From NCBI GenBank assembly GCA_016946835.1, contig JACVTC010000001.1:3723501-3787500 (forward strand): a DNA stretch of 64,000 nucleotides, read 5' to 3'. Shown piece after piece: positions 53,712 to 64,000 of this stretch. Under the pieces are notes generated by a model that worked only from the letters and a program-made list of their open reading frames with translations, had not been told where the DNA came from and did no database searches. This stretch comes from Neocallimastix lanati (nom. inval.) (Eukaryota; Neocallimastigomycota; Neocallimastigomycetes; Neocallimastigales; Neocallimastigaceae). Made by a program: the position numbers and the translations under genes. Each line of letters begins with the position of its first letter. Position 1 is the first letter of the stretch.

Positions 53712-54426
53712 TTCACCCTCTTCCCCCATCATATAATAATCTTGATTCCCTACCATGAATATTCTGCCTTCCGCCAGGCTATAGACTACTTAGAGAGCTC
53801 CGGGTCTCCCTGCAATCCAGTTATTCCTAATAATCAGAATATCTAGAAAACACCATTGATCCTACTTATCTATTACTTCTACCTCCAGGAAAAAAACAAA
53901 ATTCATTTCTTAATTATTTTTGTTTATTTTCGTTTTTTCTTTTATTTTTCTATCTTTATTTATTATTTTTATTAACGTTTTTTATTTAATTCATATATCT
54001 ATTATTTATTTTTTATCTATCTCATGTATTTTATTTACCTTTAAAATTCATGTATTATTTACTTCATGTATTAAATAACTTTAATAAATTAATAAACACA
54101 TATAAAACCCTAACCCCTAACACCCATCCCTCACTAAAAAGGAAAAATGGATATTTAGAGTGATACTGTACGATTTTATTCTCCCAACATGGAGATGCAA
54201 TTATTAATCCATTGGAATATGTAGATTAAGTTCTGAAGAAACACTTAAAACTTTGAAATATATCAAAGAAAAATTTGACTTTATTACTACTTTTTGAATA
54301 ATAAAATTAATATTAAATAATAATTATAATCCAAAGACTTTCTAAATATTCATTTAAAAATTATATTTTCTAAGAAATTTAAACCTTTAAAAAATTTAAA
54401 ATATTATTTTTACTTTATATTTTTCT
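53712..54426. other. LINE 3' remnants and telomere-like phrase
   Basis: 54095-54125 reads ACATATAAAACCCTAACC followed by CCTAACACCCATCCCTC. Then 54160-54300 encodes a possible ORF1 start-like scrap (ICRLSSEETLKTLKYIKEKF). No intact gene. Confidence 0.4.
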
Positions 54427-54580
54427 ATTAAATTTTTATTTATATTTTAACACTTATAATTTTTTTTTATTTACTTAAGATCATGTAGAATTGATTTCAT
54501 GTAATTTATATATACATTAATTAATGTAAGAACTATTTGAATAATTTTAATAATATTTAAAAAGTTTAAAACCTAACACT
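54427..54580 (+). repeat. 3'-UTR-like repeat, copy 3
   Basis: Third copy, with GATCATGTAGAATTGATTTC and AAGTTTAAAACCTAACAC. Confidence 0.65.
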
Positions 54581-56597
54581 AATATATTTTATTTTTAAAT
54601 ATAAAATTTAATTTATTAATTCTGGATTGATATTAAATGAATAATAAAATAAACTTTTGAATATGTTATTTTTTTAAGTAATTTGATTAATCTACAAAAA
54701 TAAGGAGAACACTTTAGATTAAATAAATATAATAAAATGAAATCTATATATGAAATTAGGGTTAGGAATATTTTAATTTATTTTATATAAATTATATAAA
54801 TGTATTAATCAAATAATTTAATAGTATTTGATTATTAATAATTAATAATTATATTATTTTTAAAAAATTAATTGCTAATATACATTATAAAAATAATTTT
54901 TTTTAATATAATAGTTTTAATAAAATAATTCCAAAATTTTTCTTATTGAAAAAATATTTATAATAAATTATATATATATAAGTTATGTAGTAGTAAATTA
55001 TTTATAATATTTTTTGTATTTTTACATTAAAAATTTTAATTTTTAATGTTAATAATACAGAAGATTTTATAATAAAATTATATTTAATTTTTTCAAATTG
55101 CTATTAGTAAATGCTATTAAATTTAATAATAAAATTAATCCTTAATATTTAATTATATGTTAGACTTTATTAATTAATAGAAATTAATTCTTAATGAATC
55201 TTTTAAATATAAAAATAACTTAATTATTTTTATATTTATTTTTTTATTGATATTTTATATATCTTTTTTAAACACTTGTTATGCTATTAATTATGTAAAA
55301 ATAATTATATAATGATAATAATAATTATAAATTTTATATAAATACATAAACGCTTTTGATTTATATAATTAAGAAAAAAACATTCTAATATTATAAGAAA
55401 GCATATTTAATTAAATAAATACTTTAAAAATGGTATTAATTAATATTTATTACTATTTTGTGAGATTTTATTTATTTATTTTCTCTTATAATTAATAAAG
55501 TCATCCTGAAAAACTTTCAATTAATGTACATTTCAGTATTAAAAATTTATACAATTTTATTATATCTACTATTAAATTCCTTTTATATATATCATATATG
55601 AATTTTATTAGTTTATTTATGTTTTTTTTATATTAAATGTGCTCTATATATTTGAATGAAAATATATAATTTAAATTTACGTAGCTATTACAATTAATTA
55701 TTTAAAATATTTGTATAAAATTTTAAAAAATTAATATAAAAAGTATAAAAGCTTATATTATTATTATTATAATAATTATTTATATCAAAATAATACGATA
55801 ATTTCAAATTATCTAATAAAATAATTTACATACACTTCTGAATTACAAGTAATAATAATAATAATAATAATATTTATTATATTACTTTTACTAACTATTT
55901 TGGACTTAGGATTTATAACTAGTGAAGATGATTTATTTTTATTTATTAATGGACAGTTATTAAGATTATGAATAGGAGATTTCCATTATGAGAAGAGGTT
56001 TTCTCTTCTTCTTCTTCTTTTTTCTTCGCTCTTAAAGGATTCATGGAATTTACCTTTAGGGTTCTTCTTGTTAATAACTAAACCTAACCCTTTTCATATT
56101 TTATTATTTTCATATTGATATTGTTTGATCTACCGTGGAAATTAAAAAACTGTCTATTGGTTATAAGACGACCATAAACTGATTTGATGTGTATTACCAA
56201 CGTTTAGTATTTTCAATAAATATGAGTATAAGTAAATAAGAATTTATGAAATTAATATTTGACAAGCCAACACTGTCTATACTCAAATATCCATTTGGTT
56301 TCAATAAAAAGAGAATAAGGACAAAGAAGTTGAAAGGTTCTTTTAAGGATTCAAAGGTTAATAAGAGTTATAGATCAAAAGATTGGTAACTTCAAAGTTA
56401 AAGGATACGGCGAGTAATGTATAATTTCAAATAAGTAAAAGAGTTAAAGAGTAGTTTCAAAAGGCAGATCTTCAAGAGAAAGTAGCTCCTAAAAAGTAGC
56501 AGTTAACAAAGAATAATAGCACCGAAAAAGGTTGATATCTAATAAAGGTTTTCCAAGTCAGGTATTGTGCTTATTACTATTATTATTGGCGGTTTTG
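54581..56597. other. AT-rich spacer
   Basis: About 2 kb without a recognised gene. TTAGGGTTAGG occurs once near 54766. The stretch 56260-56590 is less AT-rich, with AAG/GTT-rich phrases and no open frame. Confidence 0.4.
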
Positions 56598-56799
56598 TTG
56601 TAATAAATTTATTTCATACAACATGCGACACCGTAAAAATAATAATTTAGAAAATTACAATATTAATAAGTTAATTAATAATTAAATATTTTAATAAATA
56701 AATTTTAATTTTAAAAACTTAATAAATCAATTTTATATCAAAGCATTTTTACTTATTATTTTTCAGTGTCACATACTGTTTGAAATAAATTCATCACAA
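56598..56799. mobile_element. MITE-like element, 36-bp imperfect terminal inverted repeats
   Basis: 56598-56633 pairs with 56764-56799 over 36 bp at 29 positions; ends TTGTAATAAAT...ATTCATCACAA. The 130-bp interior is A/T only. No target-site duplication could be seen, so a solo LTR (it also has TG...CA ends) or a foldback remains possible. Confidence 0.6.
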
Positions 56800-57309
56800 T
56801 TACTAATGTTCGGATAATTAAAATTATTGTTATTATTATTATTGTTATAATTATTGTAATATGTAAAATCGCTAAATTTCAAATTAACAAATGGATGTCA
56901 TGGATAACGTAACAAACGACTTGATGAACAATTAAAAATTTAATATCCTAAATGATGACAAAAATAATATAAATTTTACAAAAATTACAGATGCAAATTC
57001 AGAAAATTTAAAATTAAAACTAAGTAGTACAAAAATAATGTAGACCTTCATATAATAAATATCAATGAATACGATATTAATAAAAATGATAAAAATGAGC
57101 GTATTGAATTAAATGCAAAAGTAGACAAAGGAAGCAATTTAGAAGACAAATAATATCATAAATAATCAAAACTCTTTTGAAAAAATAAAGTTAAATATTA
57201 ATTATCATAATAATAATCAAGATACAAATGGAATTACTGTTAAGAAACTTAAACAGACAGAAACAATCAATAGAAAACAAAAAGAAATAAATTAGGAACA
57301 TAATACATA
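56800..57309 (+). other. Decayed N-terminal region of a copia element (uncertain)
   Basis: Asn/Lys-rich broken frames (for example NINEYDINKNDKNERIELNA, 57060-57115) precede the RT below. Could be the integrase-RT linker of the same element; nothing diagnostic is seen. Confidence 0.3.
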
Positions 57310-58262
57310 GATAATTAAATCCTTCATCATTAAAGACATTATTCAAAGTAACTCTGCCATAAGATTAGAAAACTTACAAGAATCATATAATTATGAAGAT
57401 ATAAACAATAAAGAAGATAAAGAAAAATGGTTCAAAGCAGTAAGAGACCAATTACTGAATATGAAAAATCTTAAAATATATGAGTTTGGCACTAAGATCT
57501 CAATGAATACTAATTTAATCTCTGCGAAATGTGTATTTAAATATAAATACAACTCAGATAATACCATACATAAAAGAAAAGCAAGGTTAGTCGCACGAGG
57601 ATTTAAACAAAAGTATGAAATTGATTACAATAAAATATTCTCACCAACATTGAGAACATACTTGTTAAGGCTAATTGCCGCACTAGCTTCACAATATAAT
57701 TTCAACATTTCAACATTCATCAAATGGATATAAGAGCAGTATATCTAAATGCAAAACTTGATGAAGAAAATTATAAAAAGTATCAGAAGGGGCAGAAGGG
57801 TAAAAAAAAGGATTTTGGAAACTCACAAGAGCTTTATATGGTTCAAAACAATCTGGACCAGTATGGAATGAAACCTTTGACAACGAACTAAAGAAAATTG
57901 TCTAAACAAGACCTAAAAGCGAATCCTGAATTTACTACAAAAAAGATAAGTTAAATAATATAATTTGTATATTAATAGTGTATATTGATGATATTCTCAT
58001 CACAGGTATTGAAAAAGAAATTTGAAATAACAAAGTAATTATTAAAAGAAAGGTTCAACGTCACACAAATGTTGGAGAAATAGACACTTTTATAGGAAAA
58101 AAAATTTATTAAAAAGAAAGATGGATATATACTACATCAAGATAGGTATATCAAGAACATACTTAGAAAATTCTGAATAGAAAAATACAGAGTAATTCAA
58201 AACATAATCCAGAAAGGATAGAAGAATTAATACTGAGTATTGGATGCTACTATCTTACCAAG
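57310..58262 (+). pseudogene. Ty1/copia reverse transcriptase, decayed
   Basis: In order: NKEDKEKWFKAVRDQL, CVFKYKYNSDNTIHKRKARL and VARGFKQKYEIDYNKIFSPT (57461-57733). Then a frameshift, MDIRAVYLNAKLDEE (57725-57770), FWKLTRALYGSKQSGPVWNE (57810-57875), and the active site VYIDDILITG (57980-58010). These are the canonical copia RT blocks in canonical order. At least three frameshifts and several stops make it inactive. It fades into AT repeats at about 58262. Integrase and RNase H are not seen. Confidence 0.85.
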
Positions 58263-58707
58263 TGCTAATTAACAATTTAATTAATTTTCAATTTAATTAA
58301 TTTTCAATACATAAATTAATTAAATTTTATTTAAATAAATGAATATTCCATTTTGATGGTAACACTAATTAAAATATTTAAAATGAATTATTTTCAATAA
58401 TTATTTCCTTTTTATTTATTTATTTTAAAAATATTTAAATTTATTTAATTAGATAAGTAAATGAATAATTTTTTAAATGAATAATTTTTTAAATAAATAA
58501 ATTGTAGTTATTAGTTATTGATAATTGTTAACATAATTGCTTATTATATAATTTTTTTTTGTTTAATATTTATTCGTTATTTTTATATTATTTTTAATGT
58601 CATTAAAATTAGTTACTTAAATAAACAAAATTTAATTATTATTATTTATTGATAATTGTTAAAATAATTGGTTATTAATTAAAAAAATTTTTTTATTTTG
58701 GTATTTT
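58263..58707. other. AT-rich spacer
   Basis: Short tandem phrases (AATTTAATTAATTTTCA near 58270; AATAATTTTTTAAATG near 58465). No gene. Confidence 0.45.
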
Positions 58708-59035
58708 ATTTTCACTTACCTCCTAAAATTCAAATTTTCGAAAAAATATAAAATTTTCAAATTGTAAAATATAATTATTTATGGAATATAGATTTTCAAA
58801 TTGTATAAGAATACTTATTTGATATACTAAATCTCAGTTACGTTACATTATCACTTTGTAATCAAATAAAAGATGAGGGAAGTTTAGATAAATACTTTAT
58901 TGATGCTAATACACTACGACTCCCTCTGGAGAAAAATATATTATATAAATTGTATTAAAATAAAGTTAAAATTGTTCATATATTCATAAAAAAATTAATA
59001 TATTTAATAATTCTCTGATTTTCAAAAAATTTATT
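58708..59035. repeat. LTR-like dispersed repeat, copy 2
   Basis: Counterpart of 38645-38965. Lies just left of the gag gene at 59199, so it may be the LTR of that element; its boundaries were not fixed. Confidence 0.55.
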
Positions 59036-59198
59036 TTATTTTAAATAAATATCTGTGTAATTCATTATTGTATTTCGAGTACAAATTTATTTTATTTATT
59101 TAGAATTATTTGATGTATGAAACATCCTATTTATTAAATTTATTCATATATTATACTTGTAGATAAATAATATCATTGCTTCTGTAAAAATAGATTTT

Positions 59199-60276
59199 AT
59201 GGGAAATAAAGAATATCTTACATTAGAAGAAATGAAAGAAATATTATTGTTAAAAAAATATAAAATAAAAAGAAAACAAGAAGATATTATAAATGAATTA
59301 AAATCAATGAAAATAGATAAAAATAAAGATATCAAAGAATTCAATATGAAAAATACAGATATATATAATAAGTTAGATGAAGAATTTAAACTGAAGATAT
59401 TTCCAAGTGACTACCTTGTCGCCATAATTAATAATGTATCGGTATTGCGAATTGTAAGATCAGAAACTAAAGATATTATAATTATGATTGCTGAATTATA
59501 TGATCAATTGGAATTTGAGTTAATAATTAAAACTCAGAATATTAATAATAGTTCTTTTAATAATAGAACTAATAAAATTTTTAATTTTAAAAAACCTAAA
59601 TTCAATAATAATAATTATAATAACGTAAATAGTTCCAATAATAATAATTGTAATAATATAAACCAACCTATTTTTAGCAATAAATATAAATTTTTTTTTT
59701 TTAAATTCTGTTATGAAAAAGTCATTCTATTTCTGATTGTGTTGAATTTGTACAATTTCAATATTTAAAATATAAAAATTCTGTGGCTAATGAAAATAAT
59801 ATTTTCATTAATTTTAATGGTAATTTTTATAATTTGTCACGAAATGGTTCTTAACAATAAATTTAAAAATAAACACTTAAAAACCTTTAAAATAAAACAA
59901 GTAAAATATTTTTATTTATACTTATTTTATTAATTATAAATTTATTATCAAAAACACATTAATTAACTTAATAAGTTAGTGTTTAATAATAATTTTATTT
60001 TATTAATAAAAACTCAAAGTATAAAATATTTTTAGAGGAAAATCTACTCCTATTTATATAAAAATTTTGATAAATAAAATAAAGAAATTTTAATGAATTA
60101 AAAATAACCAATCAAGCTATTTTTCTTAATAAAAATAAAATAAAAATAATAATAAAATATATTTATTATTAAGCTAATTTTTATTATTCGTTACATAATT
60201 TTAGTAATCCAATGAATAAAGATATATTTTATATTTTTAATTCTGAAACCCAAAATTTTAATAATAATTATCCATG
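59199..60276 (+). pseudogene. Retrotransposon gag (CCHC-type), split by a solo LTR
   Basis: Residues about 1-110 are a helical gag domain (LTLEEMKEILLLKKYKIKRK; NKDIKEFNMKNTDIYNKLDE; FPSDYLVAIINNV). An Asn-rich linker follows (FKKPKFNNNNYNNVNSSN). After a frameshift in a T-run (about 59690) there is a zinc-knuckle-like FCYEK...HSISDC (C...H-x4-C) and VANENNIFINFNGNFYN. Here a solo LTR (59835-60195) interrupts. After removal of it and one TAATT copy the frame continues FSNPMNKDIFYIFNSETQNF to a stop at about 60276. The class (copia or gypsy) is not certain. Non-functional. Confidence 0.65.
59835..60195. mobile_element. Solo LTR with 5-bp TSD
   Basis: 361 bp starting TGTCACG and ending CGTTACA, flanked by TAATT at 59830-59834 and 60196-60200. 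Ends resemble those of the TRIM LTR (TGTAACG...CATTACA), but the body is different. Recombination between two LTRs would leave exactly this footprint. Confidence 0.75.
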
Positions 60277-60950
60277 ATACTTCCTAACGTATTTTTATTT
60301 TTATTATATACTTTATTTAAATTTCCTTTAATTTCCTTTCGATTTAAATTTTTATTTACATTTAAATCATTGTTTACAATTTCAAAATTTAAATTTTTAT
60401 TTTTACTTATATTTAAATATTATGTTTATATTTTCAAAACTTTATTTAAATTAAAAAATAACATTTCCTTGGTCATTAACTTTACTTACTTTTATATTTT
60501 TTTGAATTCTTTCACAATTACGCATTTCTATAATTATTATTTAAAATGGTTGTCATATTTAAAAAATGACTAAATGGATTTTGATCATTGCTGTAATTAA
60601 GATTTGAGTTTGAATTAATTAAATTATTTCCATTGTAATTAATATTTTTATTTAAAAACATTTGATCATTATATTCATTTCGAAAATAATTATCATTCTC
60701 ATTTTGAATATAATTACTATTTTTATTTAAGAAATTTAAATTATAAAAATCGGGATTTCGTAAATTCGAATTCCAAATGTGGTCATTTTTGTTAAAATTA
60801 TGAGAATAATTACCATTTAAAAATTTTTGTGAATTATAATATAAATTATTTGTATTGGAAGTATTTGGATAAATATTATTGGTTGGAATAAATTCAGGAA
60901 TAAATTTTTGATTTAATTTATTTTTATTCAGATAATTCTGATCTTTGCAA
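60277..60950 (-). other. Asn-rich coding-like stretch of the minus-strand copia element
   Basis: On the minus strand, about 220 codons of Asn-rich sequence (NKNKLNQKFIPEFIPTNNIY; NGNYSHNFNKNDHIW; FRNEYNDQMFLNKNINYNGN). Stops appear only in the left part. It follows the pre-integrase motif where the integrase core would be expected. Either an Asn-repeat expansion within Pol or a different inserted gene fragment. Confidence 0.4.
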
Positions 60951-62418
60951 TGAGGTACGACTTATTCCTCATTTTTACTGTGTAAGTTTTGCATCTTCAT
61001 TTTATTTTTTATAATCTTTATTTTATCTTTAATGCTATTTATGTTGAAATGTTCCATTCTCCTATGCCAATGGGTGAGATTATTTTGATATATCACGGAT
61101 ATTAAGCTGTTACATACGATAGAACGTCAATTCTTTCTCAAATGACTAAACATTGCAATTTCTGGAAGCGTTCGACTTTGTTGTGAATATCTTCTCTTTG
61201 TTTGGGCTATATACTGAGACTAAGTTCTTATCATTATGTTTATAGAATATTGTTTTATATCCCTGTTCACTTAAGTTATCTATAGATAGTAAAGGTGTGA
61301 ATGTACAATATATTATCTAAGCTTAATTTATTTTTGTTTATGTAATCTACGTAGGTACCTCCGCGTGTAGAAAATATTGTATCACCATTTGCAAAATTGT
61401 ATGTATTCTTTTGATTTAATTATGTCTTTTAATCCATTTATATTATTCGTTATGTGATATGTAGCTTCAGAATCTAATGTCCAACATGTAACTTTCTTTT
61501 TGTTTTGATTTTGTTTATATTTTGGTGATGAGAATACTTGTTTATTTATATCACTTTTAGCTTTATAGTTTTTTATCATGTCTCGGTAAATGGCTAGTGA
61601 AGTTTGATTTATTTTCTTCATCTGAATTAAAGTCTTCAACTAATGCATCATGGAAACTCTATTCATTTTCGTCTACGTATTTGTTTATTTCTGTACTACT
61701 TGCTCGACTATGTTTTTTCGTTTTCCTTTTATTTTTCTTTTTGTGTCAACAGTCTTTGGCAATGTAGCTTTTCTTTTTACAGATTCTAAAGATGATATAT
61801 ATTATATTATTACTTTTCTTATGCTTAGTTTGAGTGTTCAAGGTTACCGTAGTTTTAATTTTGTTATGGTAATTATTTACTTTTATTTTATATATGTATT
61901 TAAGGTATGGAATAGTTTTGACTAAAAGCTCTGATGCTTCTTTCTATTTCTTTGGAAGATGATAATCTTTGTTCCGATAGCAATTTCGTCTGGTAGGCCT
62001 AAAAATAAATACTTGTATTTCTTCTCTTCGGTCAGTGGCTTGCCTAGGTTTTCCAGATCTTTAAATATGATTTTAAATTCGGATATGAATAAGCTGATGT
62101 CGCTTTCTTTGTTGTAGTATTTGCTGTCTAATTCTTTTTTTTTTAATTCGTTTGCTCTTTCTTCATTATTGTTTTTATAATGTTCCATATCCGATGGGTG
62201 ATAAGATTTTGAAAATCTTTTTTAATAAATAGTATTTTGCCCTATTATCATTTTTTATCGTTTCCTTAGTTACGTCTTTCTTTATGTATGTTCCTTCCTA
62301 CTTTTAACTTTGACATATTTGTCCTTTTCCATTGTATTTCTTGCACCCATAATCTGTAATTACTTTTGGTAAGTACATTTCTTGTGCCTACTTGAGTGAG
62401 TTGTCCTGTTTCTGACAT
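60951..62418 (-). pseudogene. Ty1/copia gag, protease and pre-integrase, decayed
   Basis: From ATG at 62418: MSETGQLTQVG, LTKSNYRLWVQEIQW (gag start), YLLKKIFKILSPIGYG, and a UBN2-type gag block (YYNKESDISLFISEFKIIF; LGKPLTEEKKYKYLFLGLPD, 61922-62188). Then the protease WTLDSEATYHITNN (61440-61510), where the active-site DSG reads DSE, and the GAG-pre-integrase motif HWHRRMEHFN (about 61040-61080) with VPHCKD. Frameshifts and stops separate the parts. The Gly-to-Glu change at the protease site would inactivate it. It lies head-to-head with the plus-strand gag at 59199. Confidence 0.75.
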
Positions 62419-63299
62419 ATTTAATATAAACTTTTCTTAATTATTAATTTTTTGAAGATTTAAGACGTTTAGTAATCGATATATTTATGGAGCCCTGAGA
62501 TTCTTAATCTTTTATTATTTTTAATGATGTTAAGATCTTAAACACGTTTTATTTACTTTAAAAAAAGACATTTTATTTAAACATTACATGAATAATTATT
62601 TTATATTTAAAGATTTTAAGTAAAAAAATGATTACATTAAGTATTATAATTAAAGTATTGTTAAGTTGATTTTTTTAGGTACTTTTTGTAAAAGAATATC
62701 AAGTAAATATTAGATGAATGTCATATTTTATGTTAAATCATCTTAATATAATATCTTTACCTATGTCAGAGTTGGTGTACCTAAAGGTAAAAAGTATATA
62801 ATTAAATTAAATATCATATTAATAATTATTATCTTTATTTATGTATTTATTTATTCTTTTATTTTTATTTATACTTTTAATTGCATTAATATTAATATTT
62901 TTATTTATATTTTTAATAATATTTATAAATTTAATTGTATTTATACTTTTATTTTTATTTTTTTAAGAATATAACACATATTAAATTGATTAGTATTATA
63001 GAAATTATAAATATATTTATAATAATGTAGAAGATAATAATAGAACTTAAAATGAACTAATTGGACAGTTCCTTAACTGTGTATTATATTCCGGAGTTTG
63101 GCTATCTAAATACTAAACTATAAAATCCTTCAATTGGTAATATAAAATTATATTCTCCAAACTCTATATATATTAATATTTTTGACAGAGAAAATTAAAG
63201 CTTTATTGATACAAATTCAACTGTTTTGAAATAAATATAACTCGGTTTGAAATAAACCGGTTTTACATTAAATAATGTGTAAATAATATTTCTAGAAAT
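62419..63299. other. AT-rich, possible 5' LTR/leader of the minus-strand copia element
   Basis: No LTR boundary or partner could be fixed. 62810-62960 is an ATTTTTATTT microsatellite-like tract. AACTCGGTTTGAAATAAACC and ACCGGTTTTAC near 63240 form a short hairpin. Confidence 0.35.
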
Positions 63300-63780
63300 A
63301 TTGATAAGAATAAATATCAATTTATAGTTTCATTATCAAATGATGGAATTTGCCATTTTAATGGATAGAAATTTGTACTAAATACTTGTGGTCTTGTATT
63401 TTTCATACAAATGTTATATAGAGTTATTACACATTCGATATAAAATCCTACTTATGAATCTCTAGTTTTTTGTATCTCTTTAAATAATAATAGAAGAATT
63501 GACTTCTATTTTTTTTACTAGAAGATTGCATTCCAGAAAGGTTTTTTAAGAAAAACCTTTTTATTAACAAAGATGGAAGTATTAATAATTGTAAAAAAAT
63601 GATATTTAGGGTTATAGTACTGGATCTGATTTTACTAATAAAAATGGAAAATGGTTAAGTTCGTTCCAAAACAATACTAAAGATATGAAAATAGAATTAT
63701 TTCAAATGACAGAAAAAAAAAATCTTGAAATATTAAATACAAATAATGTTGATACCGTAAAATATTTTATATAATGATTT
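63300..63780 (+). pseudogene. Unassigned coding relic at window end
   Basis: Protein-like scraps in different frames: FIVSLSNDGICHFNG (63320-63365), TFLLTKMEVLIIVKK, and STGSDFTNKNGKWLSSFQNN then FQMTEKKNLEILNTNNVDTV (63620-63760). Not recognised. No intact frame. Confidence 0.3.
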
Positions 63781-64000
63781 TGAAATATATACATTATTAA
63801 GACCTTTCGAACTTGAATATCTTATTTGTTATTGATATTTTTACTGAAAATTTACAACGAATTTTATCACTTATCAAATTATTAGTGATAAAGTCATAGA
63901 TATATATATATATTTATTAAACAAAAATTTGAATAAATATGTGATGTTGCTATGTATGATATGGTTAAATTCTCAATATTATCCAAGAAAACAGTATAAT
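63781..64000. other. AT-rich end of window
   Basis: No feature supported. Confidence 0.4.

Noticed and set aside
60274..60573. 99-codon plus-strand Phe/Leu-rich frame
   Set aside because: Antisense of an Asn/Lys-rich minus-strand stretch, which naturally gives Phe/Leu.
1..64000. Bacterial or Dictyostelium-like origin
   Set aside because: Spliceosomal introns, LTR elements and LINEs exclude bacteria. Asn-rich repeats recall Dictyostelium, but a chitin deacetylase with GPI signal fits a chitin-walled fungus better.

Overview
The window is extremely AT-rich eukaryotic DNA (long A/T homopolymers, AAAAT-type microsatellites, AT-only deserts) with a few host-like genes in a dense graveyard of retroelements. 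The best guess for the source is an anaerobic gut fungus (Neocallimastigomycota) or a comparably AT-rich early-diverging fungus. The guess rests on base composition, a two-intron chitin-deacetylase-type gene with secretion and GPI signals, an intronless ankyrin-repeat gene, the remains of a Cys-rich secreted protein, TTAGGG-type tracts, and Ty1/copia, Ty3/gypsy, LINE and MULE elements. This assignment is inference.

Layout. 0-0.6 kb: end of a copia element with its 3' LTR. 1.5-11.5 kb: a FLYWCH/MULE transposase gene split by two LTR-type insertions 4 bp apart. One is a 1.34 kb non-autonomous TRIM-like element whose LTR carries an antisense tRNA-like Pol III cassette. The other is a 7.2 kb, apparently intact Ty3/gypsy element with 900-bp LTRs and a single 1347-aa Gag-Pol. 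12.4-14.2 and 18.2-19.7 kb: two related satellite arrays flanking an ankyrin gene (15.8-17.1 kb, minus strand). 20-22.4 kb: rearranged gypsy relics. 22.7-28.4 kb: three LINE copies on the minus strand, the third inserted inside the second, each of these two with a readable 13-bp target-site duplication. 29.3-30.5 kb: the chitin deacetylase gene. 30.5-44 kb: mostly AT desert with repeats, hairpins, copia LTR remnants and decayed coding stretches. 44.4-54.6 kb: a second LINE family, with a decayed ORF1 ending in telomeric repeats, a 2.1 kb inverted duplication of the endonuclease region, a long reverse transcriptase ORF carrying an Asn-rich insertion, and further fragments. 56.6 kb: a MITE-like inverted-repeat element. 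57-58.3 kb: a decayed copia reverse transcriptase. 59.2-60.3 kb: a gag gene broken by a solo LTR with TSD. 60.2-62.4 kb: a decayed minus-strand copia gag-protease region.

Only two genes look like working host genes: the ankyrin protein and the chitin deacetylase. Only one mobile element looks recently active, the gypsy copy at 4070-11261. The most unusual items are the TRIM with a tRNA-like unit in its LTRs, the twice-interrupted MULE gene, the near-perfect 30-bp-stem hairpin inside the LINE ORF1, the telomere-like end of that ORF1, and the inverted endonuclease duplication. All positions and alignments were made by eye; identities are approximate unless a count is given.
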